NCBI GenBank assembly: GCA_031841125.1
Contig: CM063113.1
Coordinates: forward strand, 34,245,312-34,309,311
Reading direction: 5' to 3'
Source of the DNA: Acanthococcus lagerstroemiae
Lineage: Eukaryota; Arthropoda; Insecta; Hemiptera; Eriococcidae
Length of the DNA: 64,000 nucleotides
Positions 10,501 to 23,188 of the stretch are shown here, piece after piece (position 1 is the stretch's first letter; the number at the start of each line of letters is the position of its first letter). Below the pieces are notes generated by a model. The model was not told where the DNA came from. It did no database searches and worked only from the letters and a program-made list of their open reading frames with translations. Made by a program: the position numbers and the translations under genes.

Positions 10501-13500
10501 ATCGGTAGACCTCCTGATATACGACACTGGAAGTTATTTTCGTTCACTCATTGACGTTTTCAGGATCACGAAATCCACTCCTTGTATTTTTCTTTTCTTC
10601 CATGTTGGGCTCCGCAGAGGGCTGATTTTCAATAATTATTCTAATATACGCTTCCTCTATGTCTGAATAAGGATTTCTTGAGTCGCTGAGTACATTTGTG
10701 TCATTCTCTTCCCCTCTCCCTGACCGTTTGGGGTCCACATGAGGCTGATCTTCAGTTATTTCGATTTTAATAACCCAACCCTATAAGCCTCAGAATTAAA
10801 TGACTACTTATTAAAATTATTATAACATGCATTTATCGGCACGCAAAAAAAAAAGTGCCTGCAGTATCGACAGTCACAATGAAAAAGACAAATGAACGCA
10901 ATCGAAAAAGAGGTCTCACAAAATGAAAATTTATTGAACGCAAAAAAGAAATATTAATTTACGCTAGTGAAAATGGAAAATTTACTTAGTTAAGAAAGCC
11001 TTCTTTGCTTTCGCAAGCCGTCCTCTTTTGATTTTCTACGCACATAAATTTGGTTTCAAACATTCGAATTGTTAGAAACCGCGTGTGGGGATGATTGATA
11101 ACGCCGAAAGAAGGTTTTCCAGCGGTATGCGCTCGCTGGAAAATTATCTGCGAGAGGAGCGTCCTTCTACTTTCTTTCTTCCATTCTCGCGGGATTATCC
11201 ACAATGAATTTGTGCCCCCCCCCCCCCACCGCCAAAAAATAAACGCAGCATCCTACAAAGATGTCATGGAACGACTTTTGAAGTAGATTCAACGCATGAG
11301 ACTGGAATTGTACCGCACCGGTGATTTTCTTTCCCCTTGCAAGAGACAAAAGACAATGCGCCAGCCCATTCCTCGACACTCGTCACTCAATTTATGGCTC
11401 AAAAGTCAGTCTCCACAATTCACCTTCCGCCCTACTCACCAGATCTGGCTCAGTTAGACTTTTATATTTCCTAAATTAAAAATGGCGATGAAGGGAGAGC
11501 GTTTCGAAGATGTTGAGGCGATACAAAGGAATGTGACCAGGGCTCTGAAAGCCATTCCGAAAGAAGAATTCTCCAGATCGTTTCAGTGACTGTACGAGCA
11601 CAGCAAAATTTGTATCGAACGAGGAGAGGATTATATTAAAAACTAAATAGAAAGTTTTTTATAAACTTTTTTTTCCTTTCTTGAAAAAAATTAATCCCGG
11701 AATTTTTTGAATACACTGTGTATACTAAAAATTACTGTTCATTAATTTCATAAATTTATTTAAAAATATATTTCATTTAAAAGCTTTTAGTTGGAAAATG
11801 AACGCATACGGATAAGGGGGAGAGGGAAAAACTTCAAAAATGGACTGTGAGACCGAAAAAACTCTCATTCAGACATAAATGACGTGGAAATTGAAACAAT
11901 TGAAAATCAGCTTTCTGTGGAGTTCGAAGAAGGTAAAGGGGGAAAATGATCTCCGAGATGGGTTCAGCGTTCCTGAAAACCCTAATATAAGGAAGAAAAT
12001 AATTTTCAAGGTCATGTGAAGAAGCTTCCTCTTAACTGAAGCTCAAATTCGAAAAATCATCTCGAAAACATGAAAAATGAGATCCACTTCCAAATTGTTA
12101 ATTTATTCTTATTTTCAGCCCTCGCCCCACTACAGGTCCCTCAATTTTCACAGTAATCTGAAAATCGGTAAATGAATTTTATTGCCCCGAAACCCTGCGA
12201 AACGATACGCAGATTACATTTGATGCATTTTTTGCCTGTCGCCCCCTTTCCCGATGGGATCAAAATTTCTACCTAGGGGTTAATCGGTGAAAAACGAATT
12301 CAGTGATTTCGAAAACATGATTACTGATGTCTGTTGTATCACAATATTCTTTTTCGCGCTTGTACGAATCTGGAAAATTCTTCAATGTAAAACATAAAGC
12401 ATCAATATAAACGTGTATCTTTATGCTCATCGTCCGATATTCAACCGACACTGATATCGGCACGATATCATTCCGATATCCGACATTCGCGTGAATGCGA
12501 TATCATTATTTTCGAAATTACTGACAGATTTAATTACACCGGGCATTCGCTTGTGGCTAATTTGTTTGAGTTTTCAAATTTGAAAAAAACAAAAATCTCT
12601 GGCGAATTAACTATTGAAGAATACAGTGGCATGCTATTCCTTCCTTGATGAAAAAAAAATTGAAGATTGAACTGAAAATAATCTATAAAAGGCAAGATTT
12701 CTAAAGTGTAAAAACAACTGATTTACGGTACTTCTTCCTTAAGGATATTCTGAATACTTATTTCTATGAATTTATTAAGCCTCTGAAAATTCTATATAAT
12801 GATGCTAATGTCATCTGACGAAGTTGAAAGACGTTTCTTGTATGTAGAAAGAATCAAAACTTTTATAAGAAACACAATGGAAGAGAAACGCCTATTGCCC
12901 TTTGCTATGCTATCCATGGAGAAAAGACTAATCAATGAATTTCAAGGTTTCAATAAAAAATTCGTGCAGCGGAAAAGAGAGAGGCAAATGGGCTTAATTT
13001 ACAAACATACAACTGATACGGTTCTTACAGATACCCAATAAAAGTTTTGCTCGTTAACCGTTTTAATGTTGTTAAATCCTTGAAGATTATCATCAAGGCT
13101 CGGATTTTTAGGCGCTAAAAACTCAAAAAAAAGGTCGTATTAAAAGTCTCTAAAAAGACTTAAAGAGTCTATAAAAATCCCTATAAAAGTGAAATATGTA
13201 GTCTCAAAAAAAAAAAAAAAAAAAAAAAAAAGTATACAGTAGACTCCCGATAATCAGTCATTGGTTTATCCACCTTCCAGATTGTTCTCGCCACGAATTT
13301 ATCCGTCCAAAATCTCACTAAAATCACAACTTCAGTCCTTAGCACACCTGATAATGATTATGATCAAGAACGGGTAGGAGACGCATCAGTACATATGGAT
13401 CAGCCCGGATTATGATGAAGGTCGGTTACAAGCACTCGGGGCCCTCGACTGCCTAGCCGGAATTTTTTTTTGTATCTGTTCCTATCCAACATCCACCTTA

Positions 13501-16500
13501 GAAAAAAGCTCATTCTCAAAATTCGGCCGCCCCTCAAAATCGGCTGCTCCCATCCGGTGCGCTTGTTGTGCTCGTAAGTAAGCCCAAGGCTGATACAGAT
13601 TATGACAGTGCTTTTTCAGCATTGGGAAAGTTACTGGTGTTTAAACAACAGCCAGTAATCACTGCTGACGATTATGAAATTCAGAAAGAAAGTGGAGAAA
13701 TTATGCTGCTGAAAAGAGCGGCATATCATGAAGAAGCAAAGAAAAACTACAGATTTAAAAAAATGAAATGACTGTTTTTAGTTGTTTTTTTACAATGTTG
13801 CCCCCTCCCCCAGTGATCAAAAAGGCTAAAATTGCCGATTTTTTTTTAACATTAAAGTTTTTTTTGTATAAAATAACTTATTACCTTACGTAACTAATTC
13901 AATAAAAATGGTTTTCCCCCTTTCTCAATCTTTTTCTTATCAAAATTACATGTTTTCAGGTTATCCGCCCAATCTGTAGCCCCAATTCGGGCGGATAATT
14001 GGAAGTCTACTGCACTCACAAAAAGTCCCGGTAAAACTATGGCTTTAATGATATCAAATTAAAGGTCTTGGAAAACTGAACCTAATTTTTATATTTCTAT
14101 TCCTCCCAAACTATGTGCAATGTAACAATTTTACATCAAAATAAGTACTTTATTGCAGCAAATAATAAGGATGGTACAATTTTTCAAAGTTTATTTTCAA
14201 GTAAAATGGATTTTTAAAAACAGTTTTCTCAAAAAATTAAAAATTAAAAATTTTTTCTTGAAAAATTAGAAACTGACGAAATAGTTTCGAAAATTGAATT
14301 TCCACCCGACGTAGTCCCAATACGTATATAAAATCGTCAATTTTAGGCGAAAATGTCATTTTTGAAAGAATAGTCTAAAAAGGCAGTATTAAAGACAGAG
14401 CGAAAGAATATATATATATAGTTTCAGAAAGAGGGAGAAATGACCAAAAATGGAAGATGGTCCAGGAAGTCGTGAACCTTATAATCCACGAAACGTAAGA
14501 TTCATTTGACTACACAAAAAGATGTTAAGAGCTAAAAAGAATGAAAGGACCACGGAGCGGGAAATGCAGATTTTGTAAGAGGGTGTAATGACGGTAGACC
14601 AAAATGGCCCGGAAAGTCATGGACCTTATAATCCGCCGAAAGTAAGATTAATTTGATTCCACACAAAAAGGTGGCACAAGCGAAAGCGATAAAAAGAACG
14701 CCAAAGTGAAAGAATATAGTTTTAAAAAGAAGGTGAAATGACCGAAGATGGAAGATGGTCCAGGTGGTCATTACCTTATAATCCGCGAAACGCACAATTA
14801 AGTTGACTGCACAAAAAGATGGTAAGAGCCGAAAAGAATGAAAGGACCACGGAGCGGGAAATGCAGATTTTGTAAGAGGATGTAATGACAGTAGACCCAA
14901 ATGAGGCGCAATGCAGCTAGTAGCACTGTTATGAATTTTCAAAATTCATCCTTAACAACCAAAAAAAAAAAAAAAAGAGCTAAATTTTGAAGTAATTAAG
15001 TAATTGAGCAAGTGATTTGATTTTTGTGAAAATCAAGACATATTAGATTTCAGCGTTCGTTTGAATAATAATTTTTTGGTGAAAATATCAGTGCGCTGTA
15101 ACGACAATAATAATTAATAAATTCATGTCCAAAAATGAATTATGTAAGTAAGTGGGTCTAGGTACGTATGAAACAAACTTCGGCAAAATGATTGAGCTAA
15201 TAAATACAGAAACAACTTTTCTATCGCATTCCCTTATTGCTTACATATGTTTGCCTACTCCTTAATTTTCAAGCAAACCTGATTTGCATCCTACTGTACG
15301 ACAAAGAGCCCCCTCTCGACGGGTCTATGGGGTATAGGAGATTATGGATGGCAGCACAAACCAGCACAAACGGAGCACAAACTATTGCATCCACTTTTCC
15401 CCTTTCAACTCTTTATCTAACTCCTTTTTCAAAGACCATTTCTTCAGCCCCCCCAAAAATAAACCTCAACAGCTTAGGAAGGGGGGCAGCACAAACGACG
15501 GAATTTTCAGCACAAACCAGCACAAACATAGCACAAACGATTGACACCATTTTCAATCCCCTAGGTGAAAGTGGGGGGGCTCCCGTTTCTACAGCCCCCC
15601 CAAAAGTTTTTTCGAATATCTCGGGAAGGGGAGCAGCACAAACGATGGGGTTTTCAGCACAAACCAGCACAAACGTAGCACAAACGAATGGCGTATGTTT
15701 CAAGTCTATCTGGGTAAGTGGGGGGGCCGAGGAAATGCACCTATTTTGTGTCGGATAAGCGAATGCTTGGTTGGCAAAAATTGATCTCGGATAATTGAAA
15801 GATCGGTTAATTAATGGTCGGATAATCGAAGTTCTACTGTAGTCAAAACGTTGGAAGGATGTTGTCTCTTCAACACAGGTTTCTTCGTAATTTTTCGCAG
15901 ATCAGAGAATATGCAACCCGATGCCTGTTTCTGAACGATTTGCCACGTATACACTGAAAAATGTTTTCAAGTTACGAATGTAAGGTCTGCGAGAGTATAC
16001 AGCAACATCTCATCTTTAATTCAGTATCGTACGATAGACCAAGGACCGATTCACTTGTGCTTTATGCGGTTTCGTGGTCAGTCAATCATTCTGGGTATTC
16101 TAAGGTCTATAGACGAGAATAGAGGCCGTATATCAATTTTCGCAGAGGAAACGGCGAATGAGATATTTATTCACAATCGATATAGAGTAGCTTCGCATGG
16201 CACCAGACAAGAGCTTCGGACCTTGTCCCAGGAAGGATACCATATCTTTTCTTCTATTCATGAAAAATTGTTACACCTGACCGCATTGCCTCGCACAGAA
16301 CCATACGAGTATATTAGAGAACCCGTCATTTCTGTCTTGCCTTATGGAACTACATAAAGGCTGCCCTGCAGCACTGCCCTGCCGCCTTCAGTAATACAGC
16401 AGCCTGCCCCCTCTCGATTGTATACGATAAGGCTATTCGGTGTCGAAATTATTACTGAAATTCGTTACAGGTTACGGAAACGTCTTCCCACACACCAACT

Positions 16501-19500
16501 GGGGCAAGGCGGCCACTATTATATACGCTATTTTCGGAATGCCGCTGTTCCTTTTGTACTTGTCAAACATCGGAGACCTATTGGCCAAGAGTTTCAAATG
16601 GCTGTACGCCAAATTCTGCTTGTGCAAGATCTGTCGGCTGCGGAAACGACGCACACTCAACGGAGGAGACTCGGCGATGGCCGCATCTGCGATCTCGCCG
16701 AACAATTCGTGGAGAACCGCCTCCAACAAAACGTGGCCGGTGAGTAAATCACGCGAATTCGCGTGCGATTAGCATTGCGACGCGAACCGAATCGTCGAAT
16801 CGACTGGGAAATCAATTCTGCAAATTTATACCGTTTCCGAGGTCCGGCATCGAGCGATTCGACCCGCCCCCCGATCTTATTAGAATATTCAAATTCCGTG
16901 TCGGCTGCACGGTCCAGCTGGAAGCACATCTTATACACGGACGCTCTCCAGTTTCGACCGGCCCCCGTATCATATTTTCCGCAATCATCTGGTATTCCAA
17001 TTTCGGGCAGTCGACTTCGAAAGAGATCAAAATTCAACCGGCACCTTTTTTTTTCTCTGCTTTTTCTTTCTACATCGTCGCTTATTTTTTCGAACATATA
17101 GAGTCAAAGCTTCGTTATTTCGCCGGTTATATACGAAGACGTGAACGCGAATGCGAATGCAAATCTTGCAGATCGTAAGCCGAGAACGGACGGGGAACCC
17201 TGGTCGGGGTAACACCCTTTCGAAGTGAACGAGCTCGTCCTCGAAAGCGAAAAAAAAATAAAACGAGGTTTCATCTCGGCGGCGTGCGGCATTCGTTTGG
17301 TAAATAAAGTAGAGGAAAAAAAAAAGTGTATCGTAATAGAACTGTCATTTTTATAACGAATAATCCTAATTGAGATAAAATTTATGGCTGGTTTATTGTA
17401 TGCAAATTAGCGTCGCGTCGGCGGTAAGTGTTCGTCGGGATTTAGTCGGTAATGTTTTCTTTTTTCCCACGTGCCCCAAGTCCCGCGTTCTCGCCCTGTC
17501 GCCCGGTTCGAAAAACGCGTTCCCGTGTTCCTGTACCGAGCACCGTGTAATTACAGCGGCGAGATTTCCTTGTTCGCGAATCAACTCGTGGCCGAATGGC
17601 GAATTAAAAGCGTGGATACGTTTTTTGGCGACAAAGTGAGACGATACCCCCAGCGGTACAGAGCAAAATGCCAGATCGTGAGATACCTCAGCGTTGTCGA
17701 GGAAAATGCTGCTCACTCTCGGCGGGAAGGGTTTTGAAATCCATCGCCGAGAACTTTCGTAGTTGTGGATGTTGCTCTTTTGGAGGTGCGGAAACGATTA
17801 GTTACGACTGCGAATAGAAAATAACTGTATATTTTTGATAAGATTAACAAAGGCTCTTTTCTAATTTGCTCTCAACCCGTGCCCTGGAACCCACCTTTTT
17901 GAGCATTACCTCAGAGACTTCGAGGAGGCTGTTAGGGATATCTTAGCTGTCTTCTCTTCTTACAGAAAAACCGGCCTGGGTCGAAATGTAGCGAGTTACT
18001 ACGCGAGCTCGAATTCGGAACCTCCGGATTCCGAGACCAGCGCGCTATCCTCTCGGCCAACCAACCCCCCCCCCTCTCAAAAAATGGTAAGCGCAACCCT
18101 ATCTATAAAACCCTAATTAAAATCGACGAATACTATCCGATGAACTAATCAATTCCTTGTATTAGCCTTCGAGCACTAGCGGAGCGTGGTACTCGAAGGC
18201 AGGGCGGGCGCACTTCCATGGCGATGTCATAACTGTATTTTAGTTCAAGAGAGTTGGCCACCGGTAGCGCTGCTGTCAATTTAGGGTGCTGGTGTGTGTT
18301 TGTGTTAGTAAAGTGAGTTGGAGTCATTCGTCGGTATGTTCGTTCGTTGGAAACGGTTGTATTTGTGTATATTTATACCGCATTTCGAGGATCAAAACGT
18401 TTAAAATTTTGGAAATCAGAATTATTTTGAAGAACTGAAGAACACTTTCGAAGACACAGAAAGTGGGTAGTTAATTTTCAATCTGATTACATCAGTTCAA
18501 GAGCAGTATGATAATGTTTTCCTTTCTTATCTGTTGTAATGCGTGTTTACAGATGGTCGTTAATAATAATTTTTCGAACCACTTCTTCAAAACGTCAGGT
18601 GAAAAAAATAAATAACCTTGATGAATTTAGCCTATTTTTATTTCAATGTTTTCTTTGAAACAATCATCAAAAAAATCTACATTATTTACAGTAGAAAAAC
18701 GAAGAATATTTTAAAAGCAATAATACGCGTGTTCACCCAAGGTGTGGTGAAAATCATGAATAGAAGCAAAAAGCAATGCAGCATACCGTGAGCAAACTGC
18801 TGTAGAGTGGAAGGACGAAACTGTCGAACAAGCAGCGCTCGACACTACCTGTGGCCTACTCTCGAACTATTTACAACGTCGCGAAACGTAACGAAGAGTG
18901 GGCGATCTATTACGAAGTAATATAATACATTATCTCTGCTCGAAGGCTAATACAAGGAACGTAATGCTCTCAGGCTGATACAAGGAGCGTTGCGAGTCGG
19001 GAGCTCCTTGCGCCTGAGCCTTGATTTATACGATTTACATTTCGCTCAGCCAGCCAGTCAGCCAGTCAAAGACAGGCATAACACTGTCAGTCTATGGCTA
19101 ATAAGACATAACGACATAGTGAAAGATATCTAACACTTACCTTGTCCTTCCCTATTGACAAGGTATGAAGGCAATCTCCTTTCTTAAACATAAAAACAGA
19201 CATGAGACTTGTCTATATATTTCTAAGAGAAATATTTATTTGCAAGCCACAAAAGTAGATTTTCACGCCCTACATGCACATGACATGGTGAAAAGTTAGT
19301 TTTGAAGTGAGTTTCTTGGAGACATAGGATTTGTGAAGTGTAACTATGAATAAGGAGTTTGAGATCTTCGTGGTGTGAGTAGAAGCCATTACAATATTCA
19401 AGTTTAATATTAGCGACACAATGACGATTATGGAGAGTGAAGTTAGATGTGATGTCCGGTTTTGCGGTAATTGCGGTCAGGATGCGCGAGATTCGGCCTT

Positions 19501-22500
19501 TAGATTTGGCGTTGTGGACGATGTAGTGACATTTTTCAAGTACTCGTAGTTGGGCTAATTGAATGGCGTGGATGTTGAGTTTTTGCGTTTTTGTTGCGGC
19601 GTCTTTGGTTGGATTTTTGCACGAATCGATAAATGCCGTTAGGATTTCAACGATTACAAAAAAAAAGAGAGCGAATGAAATCTACCCTCTTGGATTCGCC
19701 TTGATGCAGGTTATACTCTGGCTAGAAGGATGCGGTCGGCGGAGGCGCGGCACGGCGTATACATGATTTTCTCTCAAGTATACTCAGTAGTATGACGTCA
19801 TAGAAACAAGAGCGTTGCAAGGGGCCGTTACGAGGGAGCGTTATGGTTTTCACTCAAGTATACCCAGTAGTAAAAGCATATAAAATGCTAAAACTTGGAC
19901 GTCAAGGAAACCCGAATTTCATGCTGAGTTCGAGTCTCTGCCTGAGGCAATCGCCTTCATGATCACGATTTACCCGGACGCGGAGGACAGTCCTGCGCTT
20001 ACTTTTGTCAGAGGAGAAAGACGAATGCAGAGAACGTCAACGGAGACCTTGAATATTTTAGTTTCCGGCTGGCTATCGGGGAAGGAAGATCTTAACTTTT
20101 CAATTTTGTCGATTTGTAACGAGAATGTACTGAAAACGCTGACAATTTTTTGTTAACACGTTTACCGCCAGTCAAAAAATACGTATTTTTGACATGAGCC
20201 AAGTAATAAAACTTGAATGGTTCACGTCAAATAATGAGGGGGCTAATATTTGATGTGTAAACTTAGTCAAGGAGAATAAGGAACTCATTGACCTGTATGT
20301 CACATACAAAAAATATTTGTGACGTGGCTTATTTCCACCCAACTTTATGGTACACATTTGAGACGTGGATTATTTTAACACAATTGAAACGTCGTTCTGT
20401 GGCCGAGTGGTAACGCTCTAGCTTCGCACTTCGGGCGTCTCGGATCGAGTACCACCAACACGTTAAACCTTGTCGACCGTCGATTTTGAGCTGAAGTCGA
20501 CTAGAATGCAAAAGTTCGTCGAAATGGAGTCGATTTTCAAACTACATCGACTGCTAACTGACGTCGAATTCGAGTTGTAAAATGCAGTCCAATTTCAGAC
20601 TATTGCGTGCTACTCAATTGCGACTCCATGTCGACGTCGAATTCAAGTCGAAATGCAGTTAAATTTAAAGTCATGCGTACCGCCCAATTTCTACCTCATT
20701 TCGCTGTCGACTTGAAGTCGAAAGTCAGTCGAATTGAAAACCATACTGTGCTATTCAGTTTCTACTTAGTTTCTCCGTCGACTTGAAGTTGAAAAGCAGT
20801 CGAATTTGAAACCATGTCGTGCTGCTTAATTTCGCTCTCGACTTAAATAACTGCAGTCGAATGTAAAACCCCACCAAATACTACTTCAGTTCTAGTCCAT
20901 CCCGTTGTCAAAATCGAGTCGAAATGCAGTGTTGAATATAAATATACATCATTTCTTTTTTGGGGGGAACAAATTTTCGGAGAGCTTCGGCGTCGGGGCT
21001 GGTGCTCATTACTCAATTTTTCGAGACAAATTCGAATCCGTCGTCAAAATTGAGCTAGTGTCATTTTTTGACCCATTTTGACCACATTTTTGAGAGTATC
21101 TCGGGTATCTCGGCAACAGAGCATCGCCACCAAATTTGAATACCGAATTCGAACTCAGCGTGAAAAATTGAGTTGAAAAAAGTCTTTAATTGAATATGTT
21201 TGGTTTCTTCAAATTTTGAAAATTTCTCCATATTATACATCAAGTCTTTTTTGGGACAAAAAAATTTTCTGAGAGCTTCGGCGTCGGCGCTGGTGCTAAT
21301 TACTCAGTTTTCCGAGACGAATTCAAATCCGTCGACAAAATTGAGCTGGAGTCATTTTTTGATCCATATTGACCACATTTTGACCACTAGTATCTCAGCA
21401 ACGGAGCGTCGCCGCCAAATCTGAATACCAAATTCGAACTCAGCGTGAAAAATTGAGATGATACCAATCTTTAATTCAAAGTGTTTGGTTTTTCCGAATT
21501 TTGAAAACTTCTCCATTCCATACATCATGTCTTTTTTGGGGCAAAAAAATTTTTAGAAACCGTCGGCGCTGGTGTAAATTACTAAATTTTTCGAAACAAA
21601 TTAAAATCCGCCATCAAAACTGAGCTAGAGTCATTTTTTGACCCATTTTGACCACTTCTTTGAGGGATCTCGGCAACGGAGCGTCGCCGGCAAATTCGAA
21701 TACCGAATTCGAACTCAGCGTGAAAAATTGAGTTGAAAACAGTTTTTAATTAAAAATGTTTGGTTATTTCGAATTTTGAAAATTTCTCCATACTATAACA
21801 TCATGTCTTTTTTGGGGACAAAAATTTTCGGAGAGTTTCGGCGTCGGCGCTGGTGCTAATTACTAAATTTTACGAGACGAATTCAAATCCGTCGTCAAAA
21901 TTGAGCTAGAGTCATTTTTTGACCCATTTTGACCACATTTTGACCACTTTTTTGAGAGTATCTCGGCAACGGAGCGTCGCCGCCAAATTTGAATACCAAA
22001 TTCAAACTCAGCGTTGAAAATTGAGATGAACCCAATCTTTAATTCTAAATGTTTGGTTTTTTCGAATTTTGAAAATTTCTCCATACTATAATAACATATA
22101 CATCATGTCTTTTTTGGGACAAAAAAATTTTCGGAGAGCTTCGGCGTCGGCGCTGGTGCTAATTACTCAATTTTTCGAGACGAATTCAAATCCGTCGTCA
22201 AAATTGAGCTAGTGTCATTTTTTGACTGATTTTGACCACTTCTTTGAGGGTATCTCGGCAACGGAGCGTCGCCGCCAAATTCGAATACCGAATTCGAACT
22301 TAGCGTGAAAAAATTGAGTTGAAACCAGTCTTTAATTCAAAATTTTTGGTTTTTTCGAATTTTGAAAATTTCTCTGTACTATCCATCATGTCTTTATTGG
22401 GGTAAAAAATTTTAGGACCCACTCAATTTAAACTCCATTCCGCTGTCGACTTCGAATCGTCAAAAATTTGAAGCGTCATCGTCAATGTTGACCGAATATT

Positions 22501-23135
22501 GACTCGATGTCGACGCAATATTATGATTTCAGAATCGGAGAAGACATAAATCGGGAACCCTGAAAACATTCTGAGCCCATCAAATTTTGATGTCTCAAGC
22601 TTGCCCGCGTCTGTGTTCAGTTCAGGGTCCATATGAACAGTGCTCTGCGAATCTGATTACAAGCCGAGAATTTCAACTTCCTCCTTTCCCGCGTATATTT
22701 ATGAATTTTGATCCCTAGAAGAGAACCCAGTTCGATTCCCATGACATTGTGGAAATTCGAATTACTTGTGTCGAAACTAGCGGGAAATATTTCGGAGTAT
22801 GTTAGCATGATTACACTATAACCATCGGACTGAAGTAAAATACACGCGTACTTCTCTCGGTTAAGGTAATATGAAAAGCACTGAACCCGGATTTAATATT
22901 TGCACTTCCGTGTAATACAAAAGGGGAGCTACATATATTATACTGTAATTTCGAGGCATTTTAATAATTTACAAAGCAGATACGGTGCATTAAATAGCGC
23001 ACAGTTGATTTTCGCAGGAAGATAGAAACCGAATTCTAATTAATAATATCTTGTAATAAGTACATGTTACACATTACTAGAGATTATTCATACATCTCAT
23101 CTCCGAACATGCAATAGAGTTCTAAAGGTTGGGGG

Positions 23136-23188
<53 letters not shown>

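Larger units (their letters stand above)
8762..15743. mobile_element. 7-kb element with long inverted arms (foldback-like)
   Basis: Inverted arms 8762-9597 and 14901-15743 (836 and 843 bp, high identity) share the terminus TAGGTGCATTTCCTCGG. They are flanked by the same TTTTGTG at 8755-8761 and 15744-15750; the match extends to TATTTTGTG if the terminal TA is counted in the duplication. Long arms with internal short repeats resemble foldback/Galileo-type or Mutator-like elements. The 5.3-kb interior holds only debris (mariner, hAT and pogo-like pieces and a tandem repeat); no transposase for this element was found. Alternative: two independent inverted copies of a ~0.84-kb repeat. Confidence 0.6.

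Noticed and set aside
8762..15743. Firm assignment to the Mutator superfamily from a 9-bp duplication
   Set aside because: The duplication can be read as 7 or 9 bp because of a shared TA, and no transposase is present, so the superfamily is left open.
17985..20462. Two functional tRNA genes
   Set aside because: Box-like words are present but acceptor and T-arm pairing is poor; SINE heads or pseudogenes are more likely.
20943..22410. Possible CRISPR-like array because of regular spacing
   Set aside because: Units are ~290 bp and similar along their whole length; this is a eukaryotic satellite.
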